The translations under genes and the position numbers were made by a program. Source: CAYUHK01 sp964475165 (GTDB lineage Bacteria; Verrucomicrobiota; Kiritimatiellia; JAAZAB01). From it: a stretch of 64,000 nucleotides of DNA. Of the stretch, positions 7,961 through 16,957 are shown one piece after another; positions within the stretch are counted from its first letter, which is position 1, and each line of letters begins with the position of its first letter. Below the pieces are notes generated by a model. That model was not told where the DNA came from, did no database searches, and saw nothing but the letters and a program-made list of their open reading frames with translations. The DNA is taken from positions 62,001-126,000 of the forward strand of contig CAYYVN010000002.1 of NCBI GenBank assembly GCA_964475165.1, read 5' to 3'.

Positions 7961-9652
7961 TCATATTCTGAAGACGGCGCCCAGGCGTTTGCCGAGCAGG
8001 TAATTGGCTGCCAGGATAGTGATCAGCAGAAAAGTCATGGCCCAGACCCCCAGGGCGGCGGCCACGAAGCGTCCTTCGCCCAACAACTGGAAGAGTTCAT
8101 AGAGTGCCTTGGTGATGGGGAAATAAGCCTGCTTCTGAGCGAGCATGAGTGAATCGGAAACTTCCAGCATGGCAAAACTGAAAGCCAGCAGGCCACCGGC
8201 GATCAGATTGGCGCTGATCAGCGGCAGGCTGATGCGCAGGATGGTGCGCCAGGGTGGGCAGCCCAGATTTTGAGCGGCCTCTTCAAGGGTGACTGAGGTC
8301 TGCTGCAAACCGGCCACGGCGGAGCGGACCACATAGGGCAGACGCCGGATGGCATAGGCAATGATCAATAACGGTGCCGGGTTAGCGGTAGGATTCAAGA
8401 AAGACAACCAGCGGCCCGGCTGGCTCATGGCGATATAACCGAAGGCTACGATGATGCCGGGCACGGCCAAAGGCAACATGGCCAGGGCATCCAACATGCC
8501 GCGCCAGCGTAGGGTGCCCCGCACGATTACATAGGCGATGGCCATACCCCAAAACAAATCAACCACCATGGCCAGCGAAGCATAGCGTAAACTGTTTTGA
8601 ATGCTGGGCAGGGTGAGGTTGTGACCCAGCGCTTGGAGATAATGTGCCCCGGTCCAGAGCGTGGGCAAGAGAGAGCGATACCAAGCCCGGCTGACGCTGG
8701 TCAGCACGACGCCTAGGTGCGGGGTGGTGGCGATCAAAAAAACGCCCCCGAAAGCCGCCGCCGCCAAGCCTGCCTTGAAGCCCCGCAGGCGAATGGGCGC
8801 AGTGGCGATCCCCGCTTTGGCCGCCATGGCATAGCTGGTGCGGCCCAGGAACCACTTGCCCCCGAGATAGAGCGAGGTGGTCACGAACAACAAGATGATG
8901 ACTAACGCATAGGGAAAAGGGCTACTGCCAATATCCTTGATGCCATCATAGATCTGCACCGCAGTGACACGTCCATAATCAAACATCAAGGGCGTGCCCA
9001 GCTCGGTAAAGGACCAAATGAAAACGATGATGCCGCCCGCAAATAAGCCCGGCGAAATCAAGGGTAAAGTGATGCGCCAAAAACGGCGCCAGCCAGTACA
9101 GCCCATGTTTTGCGCGGCCTCCTCCAGGGCCGGATCCAGATTGGCAATGGCCGCCAGGGCATTCAGGTAAAAAATAGGATAGAGATGCAGGGCTTCGGTC
9201 ACGGCTATGGCCCAGAAGCGGCCGTATGCTAACCAGTTGATGGCTTGCTCCCACTGCAATAGGTGGCTTTTGACTAGGATAGCATTGAGCACGCCATATT
9301 GGCCGAGCAGTTGTTGAATGCCAATCGCTCCCACGAAGGGGGGCAGAATCATGGGCGCCAGGATCAGACCGGAGAGCAGGGTTTTGCCCCTGAAATCAAA
9401 ACGGGCCGCCAGCACGGCCAGTGGTAAAGCCATCAGAATCACCAGACCAGTCGCGGCTACTGCCAGGGCCAGGCTGTTCCAGAGCCCTTCCAGATAAATC
9501 GGATTTTGGAAGACTTCCAGCAGGAAGGCCAGGCTCAGACGCCCCTCATGGAAGAAGCAGCCCTTGAGCGCTTGCACGAGCGGCCAGACGAGAAAAAGGC
9601 CCAGGAAGGCCAGGGTCAGCAGGGCGATGGTGATGGTGGCGGATTGTTTCAT
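7961..9652 (-). CDS. ABC importer permease, two permease domains fused (Fe(III)/polyamine type)
   Basis: This inner-membrane pore subunit holds two homologous permease modules in one chain of 563 residues, with about twelve membrane segments. Each half carries the cytoplasmic EAA loop that docks the ATPase: LEEAAQNMGCTGWRRFWR in the first half and LEEAAQNLGCPPWRTILR in the second. The layout is that of FbpB/SfuB-type Fe(III) permeases. I start at ATG 9652, because it overlaps the binding-protein stop as ATGA and opens directly into a membrane segment (MKQSATITIALLTLAFLGLF). A longer frame exists but would lie inside the upstream gene. Confidence 0.88.
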   Translation of the reverse strand: MKQSATITIALLTLAFLGLFLVWPLVQALKGCFFHEGRLSLAFLLEVFQNPIYLEGLWNSLALAVAATGLVILMALPLAVLAARFDFRGKTLLSGLILAPMILPPFVGAIGIQQLLGQYGVLNAILVKSHLLQWEQAINWLAYGRFWAIAVTEALHLYPIFYLNALAAIANLDPALEEAAQNMGCTGWRRFWRITLPLISPGLFAGGIIVFIWSFTELGTPLMFDYGRVTAVQIYDGIKDIGSSPFPYALVIILLFVTTSLYLGGKWFLGRTSYAMAAKAGIATAPIRLRGFKAGLAAAAFGGVFLIATTPHLGVVLTSVSRAWYRSLLPTLWTGAHYLQALGHNLTLPSIQNSLRYASLAMVVDLFWGMAIAYVIVRGTLRWRGMLDALAMLPLAVPGIIVAFGYIAMSQPGRWLSFLNPTANPAPLLIIAYAIRRLPYVVRSAVAGLQQTSVTLEEAAQNLGCPPWRTILRISLPLISANLIAGGLLAFSFAMLEVSDSLMLAQKQAYFPITKALYELFQLLGEGRFVAAALGVWAMTFLLITILAANYLLGKRLGAVFRI

Positions 9653-11253
9653 ATCTTTCTGCCGATCAGTTTCCGGGTAGCCTCCACCGTGCCCCCGGAG
9701 CATGAGCTCCGGCGCTGGGCTTGTTGAGCCAGCAGCAGTGCCTGGCGATATTGATTCCGAAAGAATATCACCCATTCGCGCGCCGCCCGCGCCTCTTCCA
9801 ATTTATTGGTTATGCGCAGCCGCGTGGCCTGCTGGGCCTTCTCATATTCAGCATCGCTGGGCAGAGCCATCAAGGCCGCCATGGCTTCCGGGCAGGCCTG
9901 CGGGCCACCGGCGCGGTGGATGGCTTGCCAGGCGGCTGTCAGTTCAGTCTGGGTATCCAGGCAGAGGGCCCGAATCAAAACGCGGATCAAGCCGAATAGT
10001 GGTTCGGTTAAAGCCGGTTGATAGGCGAAAGCAGCCGCTGGCGCGGCGGTCGGTATTCCCGGCGCTGGGTCTGCTATCCAAGTTGTTTGATAAGGCATGA
10101 CTTCAGCATCGGCCATGAATGGCAGATGTTCCGAGCTATACATATCCCGCCGTACCGGCAGCCGGCGCAGCGCCTGGCGTTGAGGACCACCGCGCTCCCC
10201 GACGCGATAATTCCAGAGTTTTTGGCCCTCCTGGCTGAGGCAGAAATCAATGAAACGCTCAGCTAAATCCCGCTGCGGCGCGCCGCGTAAGAGGCTGATC
10301 GGGTCCACCGAAAGAAAGGCGCTGCTGGGTGGGGTGATATAGCGCATGCGCGCCGAGCGTTCATTGCGCCAGACGCTTTCGCTTTCCACGCGACCATAGT
10401 AATCAATGCACATGCCCGCCGCGGCATCGCCCTGGGCTACATCCATGGGCACCTTACCTGCGGCGTCGGTAAAATAGCGCGCATTGGCGCCGATTTGACG
10501 GATGGTATTCAAGGCTTCTCGCCAGCCGCTGGCCAAAATCTCAGGCGTGGCGCTGGTCGGGGTTTGTTGAGCGGCGGCCAGGGCCGCCAGCATCTCTTCC
10601 TGAATCAAGATTTCAAAAGCCTTGTTGATGGATCCGCTCTTGGTGGGATCGGCCAGGGCTATCTGCCTGAAGTAGCGAAAATCGGTCAGATCTTTCCAGC
10701 GTTGTGGCGGGCGCTCAATACCGCATGCGCGCAAGACATCCTCATTATAGCAAATACCGAAACTGCTCAGGCAACAGCCATACCAGCGATCCTGTGCATC
10801 ATATAGTTCGGCTCCGGCAAAGGAGAGCGGCAGGATTTCATCTCGTAGCCATTCCGGATGACGTTTTTGCAAGCCGCAGGGGACCGTTTGGCCGCGCGCG
10901 GCCTGGCGGGCGTGATCATATTGGCCCCCGCCGAAAAAGAGATCAATGCCGATACCTGCCAGCCCCGCCCGCTGGGCGGCTTCATATTCGCTATCCAGGT
11001 AGCGGATGATTTCACTGGTGCCCCCCAGATTGCGCCAGTCGATGGTCACAGCTTCAGCATAGTGCTGCAAGTGCCAGCGGCGGAAGGCCAGGTCGAATTC
11101 ATGGCGGACGGTTTCATTGTGCGGGCTCAGAATAACCAGGGCACGGGCATCCACCCGCTCGGCCGCATCTCGCGGCTTGAGCAGGAAGGGCAGCATGAGC
11201 ACCGTCACCAGGGCGAGCAGGAGGCCTGCCTGAGCGAAGATGGATCGTTTCAT
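9649..11253 (-). CDS. ABC transporter extracellular solute-binding protein
   Basis: This is the periplasmic binding protein of the adjoining importer. An N-terminal hydrophobic segment (residues ~5-25) serves as signal or anchor. LVILSPHNETVRHEFDLAF then resembles the opening of Fe(III)- and thiamine-type binding proteins. The middle includes the lobe-2 segment LADPTKSGSINKAFEIL, which matches the LADP..SGS pattern of that class. At 534 residues it is longer than typical FbpA proteins; the extra C-terminal ~150 residues are helical and Ala/Gln-rich. The ligand could be ferric iron or another small molecule, which sequence alone does not settle. It lies 89 bp downstream of the ATPase gene. Confidence 0.82.
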   Translation of the reverse strand: MKRSIFAQAGLLLALVTVLMLPFLLKPRDAAERVDARALVILSPHNETVRHEFDLAFRRWHLQHYAEAVTIDWRNLGGTSEIIRYLDSEYEAAQRAGLAGIGIDLFFGGGQYDHARQAARGQTVPCGLQKRHPEWLRDEILPLSFAGAELYDAQDRWYGCCLSSFGICYNEDVLRACGIERPPQRWKDLTDFRYFRQIALADPTKSGSINKAFEILIQEEMLAALAAAQQTPTSATPEILASGWREALNTIRQIGANARYFTDAAGKVPMDVAQGDAAAGMCIDYYGRVESESVWRNERSARMRYITPPSSAFLSVDPISLLRGAPQRDLAERFIDFCLSQEGQKLWNYRVGERGGPQRQALRRLPVRRDMYSSEHLPFMADAEVMPYQTTWIADPAPGIPTAAPAAAFAYQPALTEPLFGLIRVLIRALCLDTQTELTAAWQAIHRAGGPQACPEAMAALMALPSDAEYEKAQQATRLRITNKLEEARAAREWVIFFRNQYRQALLLAQQAQRRSSCSGGTVEATRKLIGRKI

Positions 11254-11342
11254 GATGCTTCCTTGCGGGCTAGCGCCTATCGATTAATGGTCAAGATAAT
11301 ATCTTTAACGGACGAAGCAAATATTTTTTGGCGGCTGGCGCA

Positions 11343-12437
11343 TCAACGCTGCGGCAGGATCACCACATCGTGCGGCTCGACCCAGAAAAGAAGTTCATCG
11401 TTGGCGGGTACGCCCCGACCCGCACCCAATACCAAGGCTTTGATTTCGGCGCCGCCGGGTAGGCTGAGACGGTATTCAATCTGATCGCCCAAGTAAGTGG
11501 TTTCCAGCAGGCGGCCCTTGAAAACATTCGCGGCGCCCGCCGGTGGTGGGGTCAGATGCAGCGTTTCACGGCGCACGCTGAGGATGACAGCTGCGCCCGG
11601 CTGTAAATTATCGGGCGCGCTCAGGCTGCTGATCCAGTTGCCGGCGTCGGTTACAATGCGGGCTTGGCCCGTTGCGCCCGGCTGCCAGGTGCCCGGGATA
11701 AGGTTGGTGGCGCTGATGAAATCAGCCACGAAGCGATTGGCGGGGCGCTCGTATAGCGCCCGAGGAGTGCCGCTCTGTTCCACGTGACCGTCGCGCAGGA
11801 CGGCGCAGCGGTCCGCCATGCTCAAAGCTTCTTCTTTGTCGTGAGTGACATACACAGCGGTGATGCCCGTATGTTTGATTAAGCGTCGGATTTCCAGGCG
11901 CATTTCCTGGCGCAGTTTGGCGTCCAGGTTCGAAAGCGGTTCATCGAGCAGCAGGCAGGCCGGTTCAATAACCAAGGCGCGCGCCAGGGCTACGCGCTGT
12001 TGCTGGCCACCCGAAAGTTGGCCGGGCTTGCGCTGCGCCAGCTCGGCCATATGGACCGCTTGCAATATGCGATTTACGCGCCGCTGGCGCTCAGCGGCCG
12101 GCAGGTTCCGGCCGGGCACAGTCAGGCCAAAGGCCACATTTTCAGCGACGCTGAGGTGCGGCCAGAGCGCATAGTTTTGGAAGACCATGCCCGTATTGCG
12201 CCGATGGGGTGGGAGTTCATTAACGCACTGGCCATTGAAGAGGATCCGGCCCGTATCCGGTTGGCCAAAGCCGGCCAAGAGGCGCAGGAGAGTGGTCTTG
12301 CCGCATCCGGAAGGGCCCACCAGAAAGAAGAGCTCGCCAGCCTGGATGCTCAAGGATATGCCATCCACCGCCGCGACCGCGCCGAAACGTTTGCTGACTG
12401 TTTCCAGCGTAATATTCAAGCTTGGTGCTCCAATCAT
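11343..12437 (-). CDS. ABC transporter ATP-binding protein (Fe(III)/spermidine/sulfate class)
   Basis: This ATPase should drive the importer encoded just downstream. Walker A GPSGCGKTTLL, signature LSGGQQQRVALARAL, Walker B CLLLDEPLSNLD and the switch His in YVTHDKEEAL are all present. A TOBE-like C-terminal domain (about residues 235-364) follows, as in PotA, FbpC and CysA. I start at ATG 12437 (MIGAPSLNITLETV), which puts the first strand of the ATPase fold at the N terminus. The longer open frame adds 43 basic, non-conserved residues that overlap yidC. It lies 47 bp after yidC, so it may be cotranscribed with the ribosomal-protein and insertase genes. Confidence 0.9.
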   Translation of the reverse strand: MIGAPSLNITLETVSKRFGAVAAVDGISLSIQAGELFFLVGPSGCGKTTLLRLLAGFGQPDTGRILFNGQCVNELPPHRRNTGMVFQNYALWPHLSVAENVAFGLTVPGRNLPAAERQRRVNRILQAVHMAELAQRKPGQLSGGQQQRVALARALVIEPACLLLDEPLSNLDAKLRQEMRLEIRRLIKHTGITAVYVTHDKEEALSMADRCAVLRDGHVEQSGTPRALYERPANRFVADFISATNLIPGTWQPGATGQARIVTDAGNWISSLSAPDNLQPGAAVILSVRRETLHLTPPPAGAANVFKGRLLETTYLGDQIEYRLSLPGGAEIKALVLGAGRGVPANDELLFWVEPHDVVILPQR

Positions 12438-12484
12438 GTCCGGGATCCGGGCCTTCCGTCCGGCGCAGCGGCCCCGGCGGTTTT

Positions 12485-14251
12485 TCAGGCCTGCGCTTTG
12501 CCTGTGGCCAATCGCTTTTTCTGGAGCAGCATTTGAACGATCATGATGCACTGATTGGCCGACCAATACAGTACCAGAGCCGAGGGCATATTATAAAACA
12601 TGAAGAGCATCATGGCCGGCATGAAAAAGAGCATCATCTTCTGCTGATTGGGATCGCCGGTGGGCGTTAGTTTCTGCTGCCAGGCCATGGTGACTGCCAT
12701 AAAAATAGGCAGGATATTCAGTGGAATGGGCAGGATGCTGGCCAGGAGGCGTTCGGGCTCGCTCAGATCGCTGATCCAGAGGAAGCCAGCGAAGCGCAGT
12801 TCAATGGCGCTGCGCAGGACGATAAAGAGGGCCACGAAAACCGGGATTTGAACCAGCATCGGCAGGCAGCCGCTCAGGGGGTTGACCTTGTGCTGGCGAT
12901 ACAAGGCCATGGTTTCCTCCTGCATTTTTTTGGGATTATCCTTATATTTCTGACGGATTTCCTGCATGAGCGGCTGGAGCGCCTGCATTTTTTTCATGCT
13001 CTCCGTGCTTTTATGGGTTAGGGGCCAGAAAATAATGCGGATCAAGATCGTCAGCAGAATGATGGCAATGCCGTAATTGGGAATATATTTATAGGTGAGG
13101 TTCAGCATGCTCAGCAGGAATTTGCAGACGGGTTTCCACCAGCCAAAATCCATCACCTCTTCCTGGTGCAGTCCCAATTGCTTCAAGATGGAATATTTTT
13201 TAGGGCCAACATAATAGCTCAGGCTGCGGGTCATGGACTCTCCGGGCGCCAGCGTTTTTTCCGCAAACAAGAGTGTCGCGGCGACCCCTGTTATTTCGGC
13301 GCTGCGCGGCGCGTAGTGCGGGTTTTCTTTTTCACCCGGCACGAGTTTGCGTTCGGCCAGCAGACGATAAGCGCCCGCGCCACCATCCGGCACCAGGATT
13401 TGCACAAAAAATTTGCTCTTGGCGGCTACCCAATCGACGGGCTTATTTTCCAGGCGGCTGATGCGTTGGGGTATGCCGGGCAATTCGTGTTCCTTCATCT
13501 CGCTGGTGAAGAGTTTACCCAACTTGCCAGCCCAGTAAGAGACGCCTTCGCCGCCACTGACCGGCAGGGCATCCACCCCCAGATGTTCGAGCCGCATGGT
13601 GCGTGATTCGCCGGTCAGGTGCATGGGCCCAAGTTGGATTTCATGGGCGCCCAGGCGTGCATTTTGGGAGTTAGCATTATGGAAGACGTCTTCGATTTTA
13701 AGCTGATAATCGCTGACCAGACTAATGCTACGCGTTAAGCGCAGGCCCTCAGCATTGCGGGCTTGCAAGACGAGCTGGGTGGCGCTGCTCGCCGCGGTGG
13801 CTTCAAAGATATTCAGCGCCGCAAAGCCGGGTAGGCCGCTATAGGCCAACGCCGGGCCCGCCGCAAAATCCAGCACCACCGGATCGCTGCAACGCTCCAC
13901 CGTTTGGCGATAGTCTTTGAGTTGGGTGCTGACTAATGCGCCGCCATGCGCTGAGATGGTGATAACGGCTTTGGTGTTGGTGAGTGTAAAATACTCTGCG
14001 GCCGCCAAGGCTGCCGGGGTGGGCGGCTGAACTTCATCCAGCGCCGCCGGCGCGGCCGCGGGGATTATGGCGCTGGGCGCAATGGCGCTCGCCGGGGCCG
14101 CGGCGCTTTCAGCCGGCAGCGGCGCCTCGCTGGGGGCCGGCTGCGGCGCGCGCGCTCCCGGCGCCGCTGGAAAAAGCTTGCCGGCTATATGTGGCCAAGC
14201 CAATAAGAGCGCGAACAATAAGCCGACCATGATGTAATCTTGTTTTTTCAT
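12485..14251 (-). CDS. yidC: Membrane protein insertase YidC
   Basis: YidC inserts proteins into the inner membrane, alone or with SecYEG. An N-terminal TM segment (MKKQDYIMVGLLFALLLAW) is followed by an Ala/Pro-rich linker. A large periplasmic beta-domain (about 90-370) and the conserved five-TM core follow. The core includes ILIRIIFWPLTHKS with the conserved hydrophilic-groove Arg, a cytoplasmic coiled coil (KKMQALQPLMQEIRQKYKDN) and NPLSGCLPMLVQIPVFVALF. The long periplasmic domain is the Gram-negative form. It sits in the classic rpmH-rnpA-yidD-yidC order. Confidence 0.97.
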   Translation of the reverse strand: MKKQDYIMVGLLFALLLAWPHIAGKLFPAAPGARAPQPAPSEAPLPAESAAAPASAIAPSAIIPAAAPAALDEVQPPTPAALAAAEYFTLTNTKAVITISAHGGALVSTQLKDYRQTVERCSDPVVLDFAAGPALAYSGLPGFAALNIFEATAASSATQLVLQARNAEGLRLTRSISLVSDYQLKIEDVFHNANSQNARLGAHEIQLGPMHLTGESRTMRLEHLGVDALPVSGGEGVSYWAGKLGKLFTSEMKEHELPGIPQRISRLENKPVDWVAAKSKFFVQILVPDGGAGAYRLLAERKLVPGEKENPHYAPRSAEITGVAATLLFAEKTLAPGESMTRSLSYYVGPKKYSILKQLGLHQEEVMDFGWWKPVCKFLLSMLNLTYKYIPNYGIAIILLTILIRIIFWPLTHKSTESMKKMQALQPLMQEIRQKYKDNPKKMQEETMALYRQHKVNPLSGCLPMLVQIPVFVALFIVLRSAIELRFAGFLWISDLSEPERLLASILPIPLNILPIFMAVTMAWQQKLTPTGDPNQQKMMLFFMPAMMLFMFYNMPSALVLYWSANQCIMIVQMLLQKKRLATGKAQA

Positions 14252-14375
14252 CCGCTCGTCCTGTAAAAGTTAAGCTGCATCATAACTAAACGGTGGCCGT
14301 CAATGCAATGCAAATGGCATTTTTTTGGCATCAGCTTCCCGGGCGACCCATTTTCGAGCGTGTTCTGGGCAGCTC

Positions 14376-14585
14376 TCAAGGGACAGGATCAACGCCCCCC
14401 GGATGAAAAGGATGACACTTGAGCAAGCGGCGCAGGCCCAGCCCCAATCCTTGCCGACAGCCATGTTTACGGATGGATTCCAGGCAATAGCTTGAACATG
14501 AAGGATAAAAACGGCAGCAACGCCCCAGCAATGGAGCCACCATCAACTGATAGCATCGAATCAAAAAAATCAATAATCGTTGCAT
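14376..14585 (-). CDS. yidD: Membrane protein insertion efficiency factor YidD
   Basis: A 69-residue peripheral membrane protein that helps YidC-dependent insertion. LIRCYQLMVAPLLG, CRFYPSCSSYCLESIRKHG and the terminal RLLKCHPFHPGGVDPVP are diagnostic of the family. I start at ATG 14585 (MQRLLIFLIRCYQ). The gene then overlaps the end of rnpA by 16 nt, a common arrangement; the longer frame adds a non-conserved 26-residue N terminus inside rnpA. Confidence 0.95.
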   Translation of the reverse strand: MQRLLIFLIRCYQLMVAPLLGRCCRFYPSCSSYCLESIRKHGCRQGLGLGLRRLLKCHPFHPGGVDPVP

Positions 14586-14980
14586 GGTTTCTGGTTCCCA
14601 GCAGCTGTCAGCAGCCCCGCCGCGCGGGCCAATTTCAGCAGATCCTGCACTAGCTCCGGCCAAGCAGCCGTCAGGATGGCGCGCCGCGCAATCAAGACCA
14701 CATCGTATTTTCCTTGAAAGCGATGGCGCTGCAAGCGGAAAACCTCGCGCAAGCGGCGCTTGGCGCGATTACGCAAAGTGGCTTGACCTATGCGACGACT
14801 AGCCACCACGCCCAGCCGCAGGGCGGCGTCGTCTCCGGCGCGCAAATAGAGGATCATGGTGCGCCCCACATAGCGTCGGCGCTGGGCGTAAGCTTCCTGG
14901 AAGGAGGCGGAGCGCGTCAGGCGTTGGGGCCTGGATAAGCGCCGGTTGATGGCATGGTGCGGGTTCAAGGTAGCTGTCAT
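14570..14980 (-). CDS. rnpA: Ribonuclease P protein component
   Basis: RnpA binds the RNase P RNA and aids 5' maturation of tRNA. The opening RLSRPQRLTRSASFQEAY and the signature RNRAKRRLREVFR, which contacts RNA, are present in a 136-residue basic protein. No SD site is visible before the ATG; instead an 11-bp perfect hairpin ends 6 nt upstream of it. This suggests limited or coupled translation relative to rpmH. The RNase P RNA gene is not in this window. Confidence 0.95.
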   Translation of the reverse strand: MTATLNPHHAINRRLSRPQRLTRSASFQEAYAQRRRYVGRTMILYLRAGDDAALRLGVVASRRIGQATLRNRAKRRLREVFRLQRHRFQGKYDVVLIARRAILTAAWPELVQDLLKLARAAGLLTAAGNQKPCNDY

Positions 14981-14986
14981 TTTTAT

Positions 14987-15016
14987 GGGCGTTGGCGCCG
15001 CGCGCCGCCAACGCCC
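14987..15016 (-). promoter_or_regulatory. Strong hairpin covering the rnpA translation-initiation region
   Basis: GGGCGTTGGCG (14987-14997) pairs perfectly with CGCCAACGCCC (15006-15016) around an 8-nt loop, between rpmH and rnpA. On the transcript the stem ends 6 nt before the rnpA AUG and is not followed by a U-run. It is therefore better explained as a block on ribosome access or an RNA-processing/stability element than as a terminator. L34 is needed in far greater amounts than RnpA. Confidence 0.6.
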
Positions 15017-15033
15017 GCCGAGAGGGCGGCTCT

Positions 15034-15168
15034 TCAGACAGTTAGTTTGGCGCGTCCTTTACGCCGGCGGCGCGCCAAAACTTTGCGTCCATCTGCCGTG
15101 GCCATGCGCGAGCGGAAGCCGTGTTTACGTTGGCGCTTTTTTTTCGAAGGTTGATAGGTACGCTTCAT
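15034..15168 (-). CDS. rpmH: 50S ribosomal protein L34
   Basis: A 44-residue, very basic ribosomal protein. It opens with MKRTYQPSKKKRQRKHGFR and continues with MATADGRKVLARRRRKGR, ending KLTV, a textbook L34. AAAGGA lies 10 nt before the ATG. It heads the rpmH-rnpA-yidD-yidC run. No dnaA gene or clear DnaA boxes (TTATCCACA) lie upstream, so the replication origin that often neighbours rpmH is not evident here. Confidence 0.97.
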   Translation of the reverse strand: MKRTYQPSKKKRQRKHGFRSRMATADGRKVLARRRRKGRAKLTV

Positions 15169-15389
15169 GGCTGTAGTTTCCTTTCTGAAATCAAGGCGCG
15201 CCGCCGGCGGCGCGGGGTGTTGCCATCCGCGTCGTTTTGGCTTGGACTTTCGCCGGGATCTTTAGTATTACTTTGTGCCGATATCGGTGGAATAGAACAT
15301 AAATTGCGGTCCGCTTCAAGCAAGATTCCAAGGAGCATTTCAGGTCGCCGGCCTCTTGGGTCAGTGCGTTGGGCGGTCGGAGCGGTGCT

Positions 15390-16031
15390 ATGCAACGATC
15401 TGGATGCAAATCGCGCCTGGCGGCCTGGGGCCGCCAGCCGTTTGTGTGGTGCAAGCAGCTTTATCAATGGGTCTTGCATTGGGCTGATACCCCCTATGGA
15501 GTGCCGGCTTTATTTGCGCTGGCTTTTACGGAATCTTCTGTCTTTCCGATTCCGCCGGATGTCCTCTTGATCGCGCTGGCGCTCTCAAAACCGCGTCGCG
15601 GCTTATGGTTTGCCGCTGTCTGTTCCGTGGGTTCGGTGCTGGGTGGCATGGTCGGTTATGGGATCGGTTATTTCTTATGGGAGACCGTTGGCCATCCGAT
15701 CATCAATTTTTATCAGGCCCAAGAGACCTTCGCCTTGGTGCAGGGCTATTATCAGCAAGATGCTTTTTCCTATATCTTGCTGGCGGCTTTCACCCCGATT
15801 CCTTACAAGGTTTTCACCATCGCCGGCGGTATTTGCCAGATCCAGTTTTGGCGCGCCCTGGTGCTCGGTTCGCTCCTGGGCCGCTCCTTGCGCTTTTTCC
15901 TGGTGGCCGGCCTGTTCTATTTTTTTGGCCGCCCCATCAAGCAATTCATCGATCGCTACTTTGAAATCTTAACCCTGCTTTTCGGGGCCTTATTGGTGGG
16001 GGGGTTCCTAGCCATTAAATATCTGCATTGA
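15390..16031 (+). CDS. YqaA/DedA-family (VTT domain) membrane protein
   Basis: A predicted inner-membrane protein of 213 residues from the SNARE-associated/VTT superfamily, members of which act in lipid flipping or membrane homeostasis. ALAFTESSVFPIPPDVLLIAL holds the family's re-entrant motif with the conserved Glu and Pro residues. GSVLGGMVGYGIGYFLWETVG and AAFTPIPYKVFTIAGG follow, then two C-terminal membrane helices. I start at ATG 15390, which has GGAG 7 nt upstream. It is divergent from rpmH, with about 220 bp between them. The exact lipid substrate is unknown. Confidence 0.85.
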   Translation: MQRSGCKSRLAAWGRQPFVWCKQLYQWVLHWADTPYGVPALFALAFTESSVFPIPPDVLLIALALSKPRRGLWFAAVCSVGSVLGGMVGYGIGYFLWETVGHPIINFYQAQETFALVQGYYQQDAFSYILLAAFTPIPYKVFTIAGGICQIQFWRALVLGSLLGRSLRFFLVAGLFYFFGRPIKQFIDRYFEILTLLFGALLVGGFLAIKYLH

Positions 16032-16054
16032 GCATTGCCGGCCGGGTCTGCAGC

Positions 16055-16885
16055 TTACCAGCGCAGACCGCCGCGCAAGCCGAATAGCGTGGAAGTATTA
16101 GCTGGCTCGTAGAGTTCAGAGATGCCCGTCGCTGTCCGCAGGCGCTGCCGTTCCGATGCCTGGATGTTCCAATATTGCCAGAAGGGCTCCAGCATGAAGC
16201 CCAGCTGGCCAGGTCGAGAATATTTCAGAAACAAGCTCGCTTGCGTGCCATAGCCGGAATGCTGATAAAAATCAAGGGTGACCTGGTCGTCCAGCGGAAA
16301 ATCGGTATTGCGGTTAAGTCCCAGCCACAACCAATCCAACTCCCAGCGCACCCCCACCTGCCAGCCTGACTGGCAGGTTTTGCTGATCTCCAAGCCCAGC
16401 GGGCTAAACAGGTAAGCGGTCTGCCGCTTATAGCCATAAGGGCTGTGAGCGGCCAGGTTGTCGTTCCAATAACGAAGGCCCAGGCCGCTGAAGGGCAGGA
16501 GGCAGCGCCATTGATAGCCCAGGGTGGCGCGCAGATCCATTAGCCATTGGGGGGTATCCTGTTGCAGCGGAAGGCCGGCCATCGTTTGGCCATCATACCG
16601 CGCCTCTCCAGCTGTCAGGGATCCGCTCAAGCTGCCGATCAGGTTGCTGTGGATACCGATTGTCAGGCGGATGAAGCCCCCATATAAAACACCATTTTCT
16701 TTCATCAGGCCCGCTTCGCGGTATTGCAAGCGATGCAGTTCCGGGCCGATTTCCAAAGTGCTGCTGGTCAGCGCCGTTTCCGCGCCCGCTGCGGCCGGCA
16801 GGAGGAGTAGGGCGCCGAGCAAGGCCAGGATAGCCTGCGGCAGGAGCCTGCTGGCGAGGGCCTGTTGTTGCCAGAGGTGCCGCAT
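16055..16885 (-). CDS. Predicted outer-membrane beta-barrel protein
   Basis: I do not recognise a named family. A signal peptide (residues ~1-35, rich in Ala and Leu, ending AAAGA) precedes many short alternating strands with aromatic girdle residues, such as LRATLGYQWRCLL and GWQVGVRWELDWLWLGL. It ends GLRGGLRW, with the terminal aromatic residue expected of a beta-barrel recognised by BamA. I use ATG 16885, because the longer ATG (16918) lies inside the terminator of the upstream gene. At 276 residues it could form a 10-12 strand barrel. The gene upstream on the same strand is also barrel-like. Confidence 0.6.
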   Translation of the reverse strand: MRHLWQQQALASRLLPQAILALLGALLLLPAAAGAETALTSSTLEIGPELHRLQYREAGLMKENGVLYGGFIRLTIGIHSNLIGSLSGSLTAGEARYDGQTMAGLPLQQDTPQWLMDLRATLGYQWRCLLPFSGLGLRYWNDNLAAHSPYGYKRQTAYLFSPLGLEISKTCQSGWQVGVRWELDWLWLGLNRNTDFPLDDQVTLDFYQHSGYGTQASLFLKYSRPGQLGFMLEPFWQYWNIQASERQRLRTATGISELYEPANTSTLFGLRGGLRW

Positions 16886-16902
16886 GCTCTGTCTCGATAA
16901 TA

Positions 16903-16935
16903 TAAAGGCCTCCTGCATTGTGCAGGAGGCCTTTA
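16903..16935 (-). terminator. Strong hairpin terminator between two beta-barrel-like genes
   Basis: TAAAGGCCTCCTGCA (16903-16917) pairs perfectly with TGCAGGAGGCCTTTA (16921-16935) around a 3-nt loop, a 15-bp stem. It lies 22 bp past the stop of the 17464-16958 gene and 18 bp before the next start. It is palindromic enough to act on either strand. Partial readthrough is needed if the downstream gene has no promoter of its own. Confidence 0.7.
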
Positions 16936-16957
16936 GTTAAGCTGTCTGCAGCTGGCT

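Noticed and set aside
15169..15389. Replication origin next to rpmH
   Set aside because: No dnaA gene, no cluster of TTATCCACA-like boxes and no AT-rich unwinding element were found; rpmH alone does not indicate oriC.
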